Source: an uncultured Eubacteriaceae bacterium (GTDB lineage: Bacteria; Bacillota; Clostridia; Eubacteriales; Eubacteriaceae). From it: 10,542 nucleotides of DNA. The translations under genes were made by a program, and so were the position numbers. The notes below the pieces were generated by a model. That model worked only from the letters and a program-made list of their open reading frames with translations. It did not search any database and was not told the origin of the DNA. The stretch spans positions 1-10,542 of the forward strand of contig CANRHG010000053.1 of NCBI GenBank assembly GCA_947630385.1. The letters are read 5' to 3'. Positions 5,155 through 10,542 of the stretch are shown piece by piece. Every line of letters begins with the position of its first letter. Positions within the stretch are counted from its first letter, which is position 1.

Positions 5155-6552
5155 TTAAACGATTAGGATCGGATCTCCAGCTTTAACGAGATCGAAGAAT
5201 TCTTTCATGTCGTCGAGTCTCATATTCACACAACCATGAGATCCATCGTAAGTATAAACGTCTCTACCGTAAGCCTCGTCCGGGCGCCAGGTCGAGTCGT
5301 GAAAACCATACTCTTGACCGATAAAGGGGATCCAGTAGGAAACGTCATAGACGTAATCTTCTCCTATAAGTCTTGTATCGCGACTTTTTTTGATGACCTC
5401 GTACTCTCCTCGTGGCGTTTCACTTTCGGTATTGGCCATTCCGGAATTACAGTCCGCTACAAAAATGATCTCATTGTCCTCGTTTTGGATAAAAACTAAC
5501 TGATCTGGGATTGAGACAATGATCCCTCTACCGTCAAAATACTTTCCACTCGGAAAGTCGATCAGTGAGCGGTAAACCGTTCCAGGTTGTGGGCCGTTTT
5601 TTGGAACCAAAACGGTGTTGATCGCTTCAATTGGATTGTTCCCATGTATTGAACCCGCAGGCTCACCGTTTTTTGTCCAGTCCAGCCAACCGTAATCTTT
5701 TATTTTGGTCTGGTAGTAAATATCGTAAAAATTCTCTAATCTTCCGCCGATTTTTAACTTCACCGCTTCGATCGGTTCTTCTTTAGTTTCTACTGTATTT
5801 CCTGAATCTACCCAGTCCGTCCAACCGTCCGTATCCGTATAAATTTGATAGGAAACCCTAGCGTCGGGAAGAGCCGAATCTGAAAGCGTCGCGGATAGTG
5901 AGGTAAAGCCTTCGTCCGAAATTTCGGGCGTCTTTCCGTTTTCCCCGGTAACCGTACTGCCGTCTTCTTTTGTCAGCGTAAGATCAAGCTTCATAGCCTC
6001 TGTTCCGCTACCGGTGATGGAGGAAATCTCCGTAGAACCCGGGGCTTCGGCGTAAGAGGGGAGGACTTGGATCTCTATAGCTTCAACCGGAAGATCATAG
6101 CCGACCGTTCCGGACGTCTCTCCGTTTTTTGTCCAATCTAGCCAACCAATACCGGAAACGTAGGTGCGGTAATATACATTATATAAAGATACGGAACCGA
6201 AGGCCGACTTTAGACTCACCTCAATTGCCTGAATGGGTAAGTTTTTACCGGGATCTCCTAAAATTCCATTATTTTCAATATAATCCTGCCATCCCTGTCC
6301 GGAAACGTTGGCTCTGGCCTGTAGGGTTGTGGTTATAGGTAATTTCTCACTTTTTATTTCCACCGCTTCAACCGCTTTGCCCGATCCCGGCTCTCCGGCC
6401 GTCTCGCCGTTTTGAACAAAATTTGAATCCCAACCGGAATCACTAAGATAGGTTTTATAAGAAATAACCGGATCGGCATCCTGGGCAAAAATCGCGGTTA
6501 TAGAAATTACAATTATTAGTATTACAGAAGTTATGATTATTATTTTCTTCAT
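5155..6552 (-). CDS. Secreted ChW-repeat protein with C-terminal L,D-transpeptidase (YkuD) domain, paralog 1
   Basis: Exported wall enzyme of 465 residues. A signal peptide (MKKIIII..., about 23 residues, likely cleaved after IFA) precedes five ChW repeats with the GW...NGE..G...EAIEI pattern, at about 29-67, 77-115, 127-163, 233-268 and 278-317. A block at about 180-230 between repeats three and four keeps only an EAMKLDL-like repeat end. The C-terminal domain (about 340-465) is an L,D-transpeptidase: start GIIVSIPDQLVFI, ETPRGEYEV, H418 in YGFHDSTW and the catalytic motif SHGCVNMR with C441. Such enzymes form or edit 3-3 peptidoglycan cross-links, or attach proteins to peptidoglycan. ChW repeats are thought to act in surface or polysaccharide binding, and that role is inferred here. 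The start is ATG 6550-6552, with a purine-rich GTGAGAG unusually close to it. It is paralogous to the next gene upstream, and each has its own terminator. Confidence 0.93.
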   Translation of the reverse strand: MKKIIIITSVILIIVISITAIFAQDADPVISYKTYLSDSGWDSNFVQNGETAGEPGSGKAVEAVEIKSEKLPITTTLQARANVSGQGWQDYIENNGILGDPGKNLPIQAIEVSLKSAFGSVSLYNVYYRTYVSGIGWLDWTKNGETSGTVGYDLPVEAIEIQVLPSYAEAPGSTEISSITGSGTEAMKLDLTLTKEDGSTVTGENGKTPEISDEGFTSLSATLSDSALPDARVSYQIYTDTDGWTDWVDSGNTVETKEEPIEAVKLKIGGRLENFYDIYYQTKIKDYGWLDWTKNGEPAGSIHGNNPIEAINTVLVPKNGPQPGTVYRSLIDFPSGKYFDGRGIIVSIPDQLVFIQNEDNEIIFVADCNSGMANTESETPRGEYEVIKKSRDTRLIGEDYVYDVSYWIPFIGQEYGFHDSTWRPDEAYGRDVYTYDGSHGCVNMRLDDMKEFFDLVKAGDPILIV

Positions 6553-6599
6553 CTCTCACTTTAAGCTTAACACGGGGAGAAATTATTTGACGAAAAAAA

Positions 6600-6618
6600 C
6601 GTAAAACTATCTTTTACG
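6600..6618. repeat. Inverted repeat in the leader of L,D-transpeptidase paralog 1
   Basis: CGTAAAA-CTATC-TTTTACG is a perfect 7-bp inverted repeat with a 5-nt centre. Read on the minus strand, it is followed directly by seven T (complement of 6593-6599) and lies 48 nt before the start codon. It could be an operator or a weak attenuator-type hairpin. The stem is AT-rich, so terminator strength would be low. Confidence 0.4.
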
Positions 6619-6640
6619 GCGTAACTTTCTGGTAAATCTA

Positions 6641-6654
6641 TAATAATATTATTA
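6641..6654. repeat. AT-only perfect palindrome in the intergenic region between the two L,D-transpeptidase genes
   Basis: TAATAATATTATTA is fully self-complementary, with partly matching AATC / GATT flanks (6635-6638 and 6655-6658). It lies about 90 nt upstream of paralog 1, where its promoter should be. It could be an operator or simply AT-rich promoter DNA. No convincing -35/-10 pair was found nearby. Confidence 0.3.
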
Positions 6655-6683
6655 GATTTTAAATTAGATCAGTTTAAACCTTT

Positions 6684-6713
6684 AAAAAAGGATCCTCACT
6701 GCTGTGAAGATCC
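6684..6713 (-). terminator. Intrinsic terminator of L,D-transpeptidase paralog 2
   Basis: On the minus strand GGATCTTCAC (6713-6704) pairs with GTGAGGATCC (6699-6690), ten pairs with one wobble and a 4-nt loop. Six T follow directly (complement of 6684-6689). It starts 8 nt after the stop codon of paralog 2, so the two paralogs are separate transcription units and not one operon. Confidence 0.88.
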
Positions 6714-6721
6714 CAATAAAG

Positions 6722-8125
6722 TTAAACGATAACTACCGGGTCACCGACTCGGACGATATTAAAGAACCTTCCCATGTCGTTTAAGCGCATGTTGATACAG
6801 CCGTGCGATCCGTCGTAGGTGTAAACGTTTCGCCCGTAAGCCGAATCGTCCCGCCAGGTAGAATCATGAAAACCATATTCCTGACCGATGAAGTTAATCC
6901 AATAGGATACGTGATATACGTAATCGGGGCCGGTTAGGGTCGTATTTTGGGATTTTCCCAGGATACGGTAACTTCCGCGTGGTGTTTCATTGAGGGTCGC
7001 GTTAAGTCCCGTCGTACAGGCCGCGACAAAAATCATACGGTTATTTTCGTCCTTGATCATGGTGATCTGGTCGGGTATAGAAACCACGACCCCACAACCT
7101 TGTAAATAACGTCCGACCGGAAAATCGATGTAGGAGCGGTAGCAACTTCCGGGAGCGGGCTGGGATTTTGGAAGTAGGGTGAGGGTAAGCGCCTGCACCG
7201 GTTTGGCTCCGCTCATCGAGCCAGCGTACTGGCCGTTTTTTGCCCAGTCCGTCCAACCGTAATCCTGAACCCTGACGTAATAGTAGATATCGTATAGATT
7301 TTCCATGCCACCGTGAAGCTCAAACTGAATGGCTTCAATCTGGTTTCCGACAGACCCGGACGGGTTTCCGGAACTGTTCCACCCGGCCCAGGTGACGTTA
7401 CTCGCAAAAACCTGATAACTGATAAAACTGCCCGGAATTATCGGATTAGTCAGACTACCTGTCACCTGATCGAACCAACCGTTTGGATCGGAAGTTTCAA
7501 CGGTTCCGCCGCCCGTAGCGCTTAAGCTTTCGCCGCCAGTTCTTGTCAAGTTAAAGCTAAGTTTCATCGCGGAAACTTCGTTTTCTGTAATGCAGTGACC
7601 GTCCGTAGCCCCGGGAGCCGGTGAGCCTGCCGGAACAACACGGATCTCTATGGCTTCAACGGGGGTAGCCAGACCAGAGGTCCCTGCCGTTTCGCCGTTT
7701 TTGGCCCAGTTTAACCAACCAAAGTTAGAAATATGGGCGCGGTAATAAATATCCGAGCTAGGAGAAGAACCATCCGTCGTCGTAAGCTTTATCTCTAAAG
7801 CTTCCATCGCCAGTCCCTGGCCGGTCGTTCCGATCGTCCCACTTCCACTTACCCAGTTTTGCCAGCCTACGTTTGAAACATGGGCTCTCGCTTCTAATTT
7901 CGTATTCGCGGGTAAGGTCTCTACTTTAAATTCCAACGCTTCGAGTTGCTTGGCCTTTCCCGTCGTTCCAGCGATGCCTCCATCCCGAACGAAGCTTTCT
8001 TGCCAGCCGACGTCCGCAGAGTGGCCTCTGTAGGAGAGGCTCACACCTCCTTTTTCCGCCAAAACTGCCGTACCCGGTAGAATCAAAAGAAGCGTGAGGC
8101 TTAAGAAATAAAATAGTTTTTTCAT
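6722..8125 (-). CDS. Secreted ChW-repeat protein with C-terminal L,D-transpeptidase (YkuD) domain, paralog 2
   Basis: 467 residues, the same architecture as its downstream paralog. A signal peptide (MKKLFYFLSLTLLLILPGTAVLA, cleavage after residue 23) is followed by ChW repeats at about 29-68, 78-115, 126-163, 235-270 and 280-318. A repeat-poor block (about 183-230) lies between the third and fourth. The L,D-transpeptidase domain occupies about 340-467, with H420 in YGFHDSTW, ETPRGSYRI and SHGCINMR with catalytic C443. Unlike paralog 1, it has extra cysteines at C178, C328 and C344; C370 and the catalytic cysteine are shared. The repeats here are more regular and glycine/serine-rich. The start ATG 8123-8125 has a GGAAAG ribosome-binding site 7 nt upstream. 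It probably acts on peptidoglycan outside the membrane. Which substrate or condition separates it from paralog 1 cannot be read from the sequence. Confidence 0.93.
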   Translation of the reverse strand: MKKLFYFLSLTLLLILPGTAVLAEKGGVSLSYRGHSADVGWQESFVRDGGIAGTTGKAKQLEALEFKVETLPANTKLEARAHVSNVGWQNWVSGSGTIGTTGQGLAMEALEIKLTTTDGSSPSSDIYYRAHISNFGWLNWAKNGETAGTSGLATPVEAIEIRVVPAGSPAPGATDGHCITENEVSAMKLSFNLTRTGGESLSATGGGTVETSDPNGWFDQVTGSLTNPIIPGSFISYQVFASNVTWAGWNSSGNPSGSVGNQIEAIQFELHGGMENLYDIYYYVRVQDYGWTDWAKNGQYAGSMSGAKPVQALTLTLLPKSQPAPGSCYRSYIDFPVGRYLQGCGVVVSIPDQITMIKDENNRMIFVAACTTGLNATLNETPRGSYRILGKSQNTTLTGPDYVYHVSYWINFIGQEYGFHDSTWRDDSAYGRNVYTYDGSHGCINMRLNDMGRFFNIVRVGDPVVIV

Positions 8126-8461
8126 CCAATATCTTTCCGTTTCGCAATTTAAAATGTTATGAATTGTTATTTTAGTATAAAATCTATTGAATTAAAAATT
8201 AACGTTTTTTCTGATATCTTCAAAGGATATTTTGACTTAATAACAATTAAAGATTAAAGCTTTCTCTCAAAGATTTTCTTAATTATATTTAAGGCTAAAG
8301 CGCTATCATTATAGTAAGCTATTGATTCTTACCACACTTTTGAGCTTTAAGAAAATTTTTTCCTTTCGGTTAAACTTATAACAAAAGTATGATAAATTTA
8401 AATCAAAGCGACGTTTTTAAATTAGTCAACACTTAAACTTAAGGAGAAATAAGAGGTAATT
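8126..8461. other. AT-rich divergent intergenic region
   Basis: 336 bp between the leftward L,D-transpeptidase gene and the rightward nitroreductase gene, strongly AT-rich, with no plausible open frame. It must carry both promoters. Seen in it are a -10-like TATACT for the left gene, an inverted pair AATTGTTAT (8162-8170) / ATAACAATT (8240-8248), a second pair ATTTTCTTAA / TTAAGAAAAT around 8273 and 8348, and several CTTAA/TTAAG motifs. The pairs are weak in this base composition. A TATGAT at 8388-8393 could be the rightward -10, but it has no good -35. No RNA gene was recognised. Confidence 0.5.
8174..8202 (-). promoter_or_regulatory. Possible promoter of L,D-transpeptidase paralog 2
   Basis: Minus-strand TATACT (8179-8174) as -10 with TTAATT (8202-8197) as a weak -35, 17-bp spacer, about 49 nt before the start codon. 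The -10 is good and the -35 is poor, and AT-rich DNA gives many such matches. Confidence 0.35.
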
Positions 8462-8980
8462 ATGAATCCGGTTTTGGAAGATATTTTAACCCGAAGAAGC
8501 TGTCGAAGTTTTAAAGAACAGGTGATTCCTCAGGAAACGTTGGTCGAAATCGTTCAGGCTGGTCTTTACGCTCCGAGTGCCCGAAACGAACAAAAGTGGA
8601 AATTCACCGTCTTGGAAACCAGAGAGCTTATTCAAGAACTGGCTAAACTGATGGGAAAAGCCCTGGGTCAGGAAAATTACGATATGTACGATCCACAGGT
8701 TTTGATCATTCCGTCGGTTCCAAAGGATCTGGAATACGGCGTCGATGATACCGCTTGCGCACTTGAAAACATCTTTTTAGCAGCCAATTCCTATGGGATC
8801 GGCAGTTGTTGGATCAACCAGATGCGTCGGGTTATTGACGACAAAGACGTCAAAGATTTCTTAAAAAAGATTAATATTCCTTCCGATCATACCATTTACG
8901 GAATGGCCGCTTTGGGTTATCCCAGAGCTCTTGAACTTCCGGATATTAAAAGGGTTGGGAAAGTCGAGTTTTTAAAATGA
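8462..8980 (+). CDS. Nitroreductase family protein (FMN-dependent oxidoreductase)
   Basis: Cytoplasmic flavoenzyme of 172 residues, a compact member of the nitroreductase fold, which normally dimerises and transfers electrons from NAD(P)H through FMN. The N-terminal RRSCRSFKEQVIP (11-23) holds the basic residues that contact the FMN phosphate. LYAPSARNEQKWKFTV (35-50) is the second flavin-binding motif. DDTACALENIFLAANSYGIGSCWI (95-118) is the conserved core helix and following loop. The C-terminal MAALGYP (148-154) is also standard. The substrate is unknown; nitroaromatics, quinones or flavins are typical for the family. An AAGAGG ribosome-binding site lies 5 nt before the ATG, with an extra AAGGAG further upstream (8441-8446). 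The stop overlaps the sirtuin start by four bases (ATGA), so the two genes are co-translated. Confidence 0.92.
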   Translation: MNPVLEDILTRRSCRSFKEQVIPQETLVEIVQAGLYAPSARNEQKWKFTVLETRELIQELAKLMGKALGQENYDMYDPQVLIIPSVPKDLEYGVDDTACALENIFLAANSYGIGSCWINQMRRVIDDKDVKDFLKKINIPSDHTIYGMAALGYPRALELPDIKRVGKVEFLK

Positions 8981-9720
8981 ACGAACAAGAAAAAGAACTT
9001 AAAAAAATCTTAGACGAAAGTGAAAACATCGTTTTCTTCGGTGGGGCGGGGGTTTCGACCGCTTCCGGTATTCCTGATTTTCGAAGCGCCGACGGGCTTT
9101 ACAGTGAAAAGCTAAACAGTCATTTCACCCCAGAACAGCTCGTCTCCAGGACCTTCTTCGACCGTTACCCGGAAGATTTCTTTGAGTTTTATAAAGATAA
9201 GCTGGTCTATCCGGACGCAGAACCGAACGCTTGCCATAAAGCTTTGGCTAAGCTCGAAAAGGACGGCAAGCTTAAAGCCGTCGTAACGCAAAACATCGAC
9301 GGACTCCACCAGAAGGCCGGTTCGGAAAACGTCTTTGAACTTCACGGGACTACCAAAAAGAATCACTGCACGAGGTGCGGAAAATTCTTTGAAGATGACT
9401 ACGTCTTGGACAGCGACGGCGTTCCGATCTGCGATGAGTGTGGGGGAGTGGTCAAACCGGACGTGGTCCTTTATGAAGAAGCGCTCGATCCGGCGACCAT
9501 TAACGGCGCAATTGATGCGATAAGCAAGGCCGATACCTTGATCATTGGCGGGACCTCTCTTATCGTGTACCCAGCCGCCGGTCTGATCGATTATTTTAGG
9601 GGAAAAAATCTCGTTTTGATCAATAAGACACCGACCAGCGCGGACCGAAGAGCCACCCTAGCTATAAACGATGATATCGCCAAAGTCTTTGAAGACGTCA
9701 TGGGAGATGAGCTTGAATAA
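8977..9720 (+). CDS. NAD-dependent protein deacylase, sirtuin (Sir2/CobB family)
   Basis: Cytoplasmic enzyme of 247 residues that would remove acetyl or other acyl groups from lysines using NAD, releasing nicotinamide and O-acyl-ADP-ribose. All signature parts are present: GAGVSTASGIPDFR (23-36) and TQNIDGLH (104-111) for NAD binding, catalytic H123 in ELHG, and a zinc ribbon C131-x2-C134 and C152-x2-C155. VKPDVVLYEE (159-168), GGTSLIVYPA (191-200) and LINK complete the set. The length and bacterial motif set fit the class U group that includes Thermotoga Sir2. The Tyr/Arg pair marking desuccinylases was not evident, so deacetylase activity is more likely. The start ATG is at 8977-8979, inside the nitroreductase stop, with only a weak ribosome-binding site, so translational coupling is probable. 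Confidence 0.96.
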   Translation: MNEQEKELKKILDESENIVFFGGAGVSTASGIPDFRSADGLYSEKLNSHFTPEQLVSRTFFDRYPEDFFEFYKDKLVYPDAEPNACHKALAKLEKDGKLKAVVTQNIDGLHQKAGSENVFELHGTTKKNHCTRCGKFFEDDYVLDSDGVPICDECGGVVKPDVVLYEEALDPATINGAIDAISKADTLIIGGTSLIVYPAAGLIDYFRGKNLVLINKTPTSADRRATLAINDDIAKVFEDVMGDELE

Positions 9721-9741
9721 AATAATATACGACATTTATAG

Positions 9742-9767
9742 CTTAAACTTTTAAAGTAAACTTTAAG
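9742..9767. repeat. AT-rich imperfect inverted repeat after the sirtuin gene
   Basis: CTTAAACTTT and AAACTTTAAG form 10-bp arms with one mismatch around a 6-nt centre, 22 nt after the sirtuin stop codon. The position suits a transcription terminator, but there is no GC-rich stem and no clear T tract, so its function is doubtful. Confidence 0.25.
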
Positions 9768-9799
9768 TAGCGTAAAAATCTTAAATTTAAACAATTCTA

Positions 9800-9828
9800 A
9801 TGATAAAATTAGTAAATTGTGTTATAAT
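9800..9828 (+). promoter_or_regulatory. Extended -10 promoter of the PcsB/CwlO-like gene
   Basis: A perfect TATAAT (9823-9828) is preceded by TGT, giving an extended -10 element. ATGATA (9800-9805, four of six to the -35 consensus) lies upstream with a 17-bp spacer. Transcription would begin near 9835, leaving a leader of about 40 nt. This is the best vegetative-type promoter in the window and it separates the last gene from the nitroreductase-sirtuin pair. Confidence 0.7.
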
Positions 9829-9874
9829 AGACGAAGAGAAATTAGCCTAGAAAATAAATTTGAGATAATAAATA

Positions 9875-10542
9875 ATGATGAAAAAATATTTAGTTTTACT
9901 GGTCTTAATTTTTGCTTTTTTGTTTAATATGTCTCCAGCTTTGGCGGTAACTTCTTCGACCGTAGCGACGCAACAGTCTGCGGTCAATCAGTTAAAACAA
10001 GAAATCGAACAGCTGGACGCACAATCGACCGATTTAGAAAAGAAGATAAACGATTTAAATAAAAATATCAACCAAACGGCCCAAGATCTTTTAAAAGCTC
10101 AGCAAGAAGAACAAAAACAGAAGGAACAGGGTGAAGCCCGCCTTAGAGCCACGTACATGTACGGCTCCGAAGGTTACCTCAGTTATTTATTCTCCGCCCG
10201 GGATACCAGCGAGTTCATCAGTTACTACGATGTCGCCAAAGATATCATCGAAGCGGACAATAAATCTTCTGCCGAACTTAAAAAGAATCGTGAACAGATC
10301 CAACAGCTTCAACAAAAACTGACGCAACAGCGCGACAGCTTAGTTCAGACCAAGAAGCTGGCGGAACAGAATATTGCTCAAAAACAACAGACGTTAAATG
10401 CCAATCAAGACGTTTTGATCCAACTCCAGAACGAACTGGACAATCAAAACCTAACTGAGGCTACGGATGTAGGTACGGTCAGCGTACCACAGGAACAGCA
10501 AAATAGCGTAATCGTTCAATCGAGTACTCCGACCGTTTTAGG
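9875..10542 (+). CDS. Secreted coiled-coil protein, PcsB/CwlO-like N-terminal part (3' end cut by window edge)
   Basis: An open frame of 222 residues continues past the right edge. A signal peptide (residues 1-24, MMKKYLVLLVLIFAF..., cleavage after ALA) is followed by a glutamine-rich coiled coil (about 30-92). Next comes RLRATYMYGSEGYLSYLFSA (89-108) with TSEFISYYDVAKDI, then a second coiled coil (about 130-192) and a Q/V/S-rich linker. The two coils around an R-R-x-Y-x-x-G-x-x-x-Y-L-x-x-L-F-S turn match the PcsB/CwlO N-terminal domain of Gram-positive peptidoglycan hydrolases, which in several species is controlled by FtsEX at the membrane. The catalytic domain (CHAP, NlpC/P60 or M23) would lie beyond the window and cannot be identified. 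Two adjacent ATG codons (9875 and 9878) are possible starts, and the ribosome-binding site is weak. Confidence 0.85.
   Translation, partial: MMKKYLVLLVLIFAFLFNMSPALAVTSSTVATQQSAVNQLKQEIEQLDAQSTDLEKKINDLNKNINQTAQDLLKAQQEEQKQKEQGEARLRATYMYGSEGYLSYLFSARDTSEFISYYDVAKDIIEADNKSSAELKKNREQIQQLQQKLTQQRDSLVQTKKLAEQNIAQKQQTLNANQDVLIQLQNELDNQNLTEATDVGTVSVPQEQQNSVIVQSSTPTVL

Noticed and set aside
5155..8125. The two paralogs as a recent duplication or recombination hotspot
   Set aside because: Motifs are conserved but the DNA and most residues differ clearly, including signal peptides and terminators, so the duplication is old.
8126..8461. Possible small RNA or attachment site in the AT-rich divergent gap
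   Set aside because: The inverted pairs found (9-10 bp, far apart, AT-only) are expected by chance in such DNA. No GC-containing hairpin with a T run, tRNA-like fold or direct-repeat att structure was seen.
1..10542. Mobile element, phage, CRISPR or defence system
   Set aside because: No transposase, integrase, recombinase, Cas, restriction or toxin-antitoxin motifs and no regularly spaced repeats were found.

Overview
The window reads as chromosomal DNA from a low-to-moderate GC, Gram-positive-type bacterium, most likely an anaerobic Firmicute (Bacillota) of the Clostridia/Erysipelotrichia kind. The evidence is a Pst-PhoU-response regulator operon in Firmicute order, a lipoprotein phosphate-binding protein, cell-wall proteins built from ChW (clostridial hydrophobic W) repeats, a PcsB/CwlO-type coiled-coil protein and AT-rich intergenic regions. 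There are no rRNA or tRNA genes, insertion sequences, CRISPR arrays or phage genes, so this is core chromosome and not a mobile island.

Layout. Positions 1-4313 (minus strand) hold pstS-pstC-pstA-pstB-phoU-response regulator, in that transcription order. All the genes overlap and the regulator runs off the left edge. A short divergent region (4314-4417) carries an 11-bp-phased array of TTTAAC-like hexamers resembling Pho boxes. From it a flavodoxin-fold, cysteine-containing NADPH-dependent FMN reductase-like gene is read to the right (4418-5092). A bidirectional terminator separates this gene from two paralogous minus-strand genes (5155-6552 and 6722-8125). Both encode secreted proteins with five ChW repeats and a C-terminal L,D-transpeptidase (YkuD) domain. 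After an AT-rich gap, a nitroreductase and an NAD-dependent sirtuin overlap by 4 bp on the plus strand (8462-9720). A new promoter then reads into the 5' part of a PcsB/CwlO-like secreted coiled-coil protein that runs off the right edge.

How they work together. PstS captures phosphate outside the membrane, PstC/PstA form the channel, PstB supplies ATP hydrolysis, PhoU links transporter state to signalling, and the response regulator (its kinase probably lies just left of the window) would act on the Pho-box-like sites. The two transpeptidases and the PcsB-like protein belong to cell-wall remodelling. The nitroreductase-sirtuin pair is a small flavin/NAD module.

The most striking observation is that the PstS protein appears circularly permuted. 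Behind the lipoprotein signal comes the half of the fold that normally follows the RExGSGTR motif, then a short linker, then the half that is normally N-terminal (GSSSVTP to the NWEDL motif). The reading frame is intact and the operon context is normal, so this looks like a functional rearranged phosphate-binding protein and not a broken gene.
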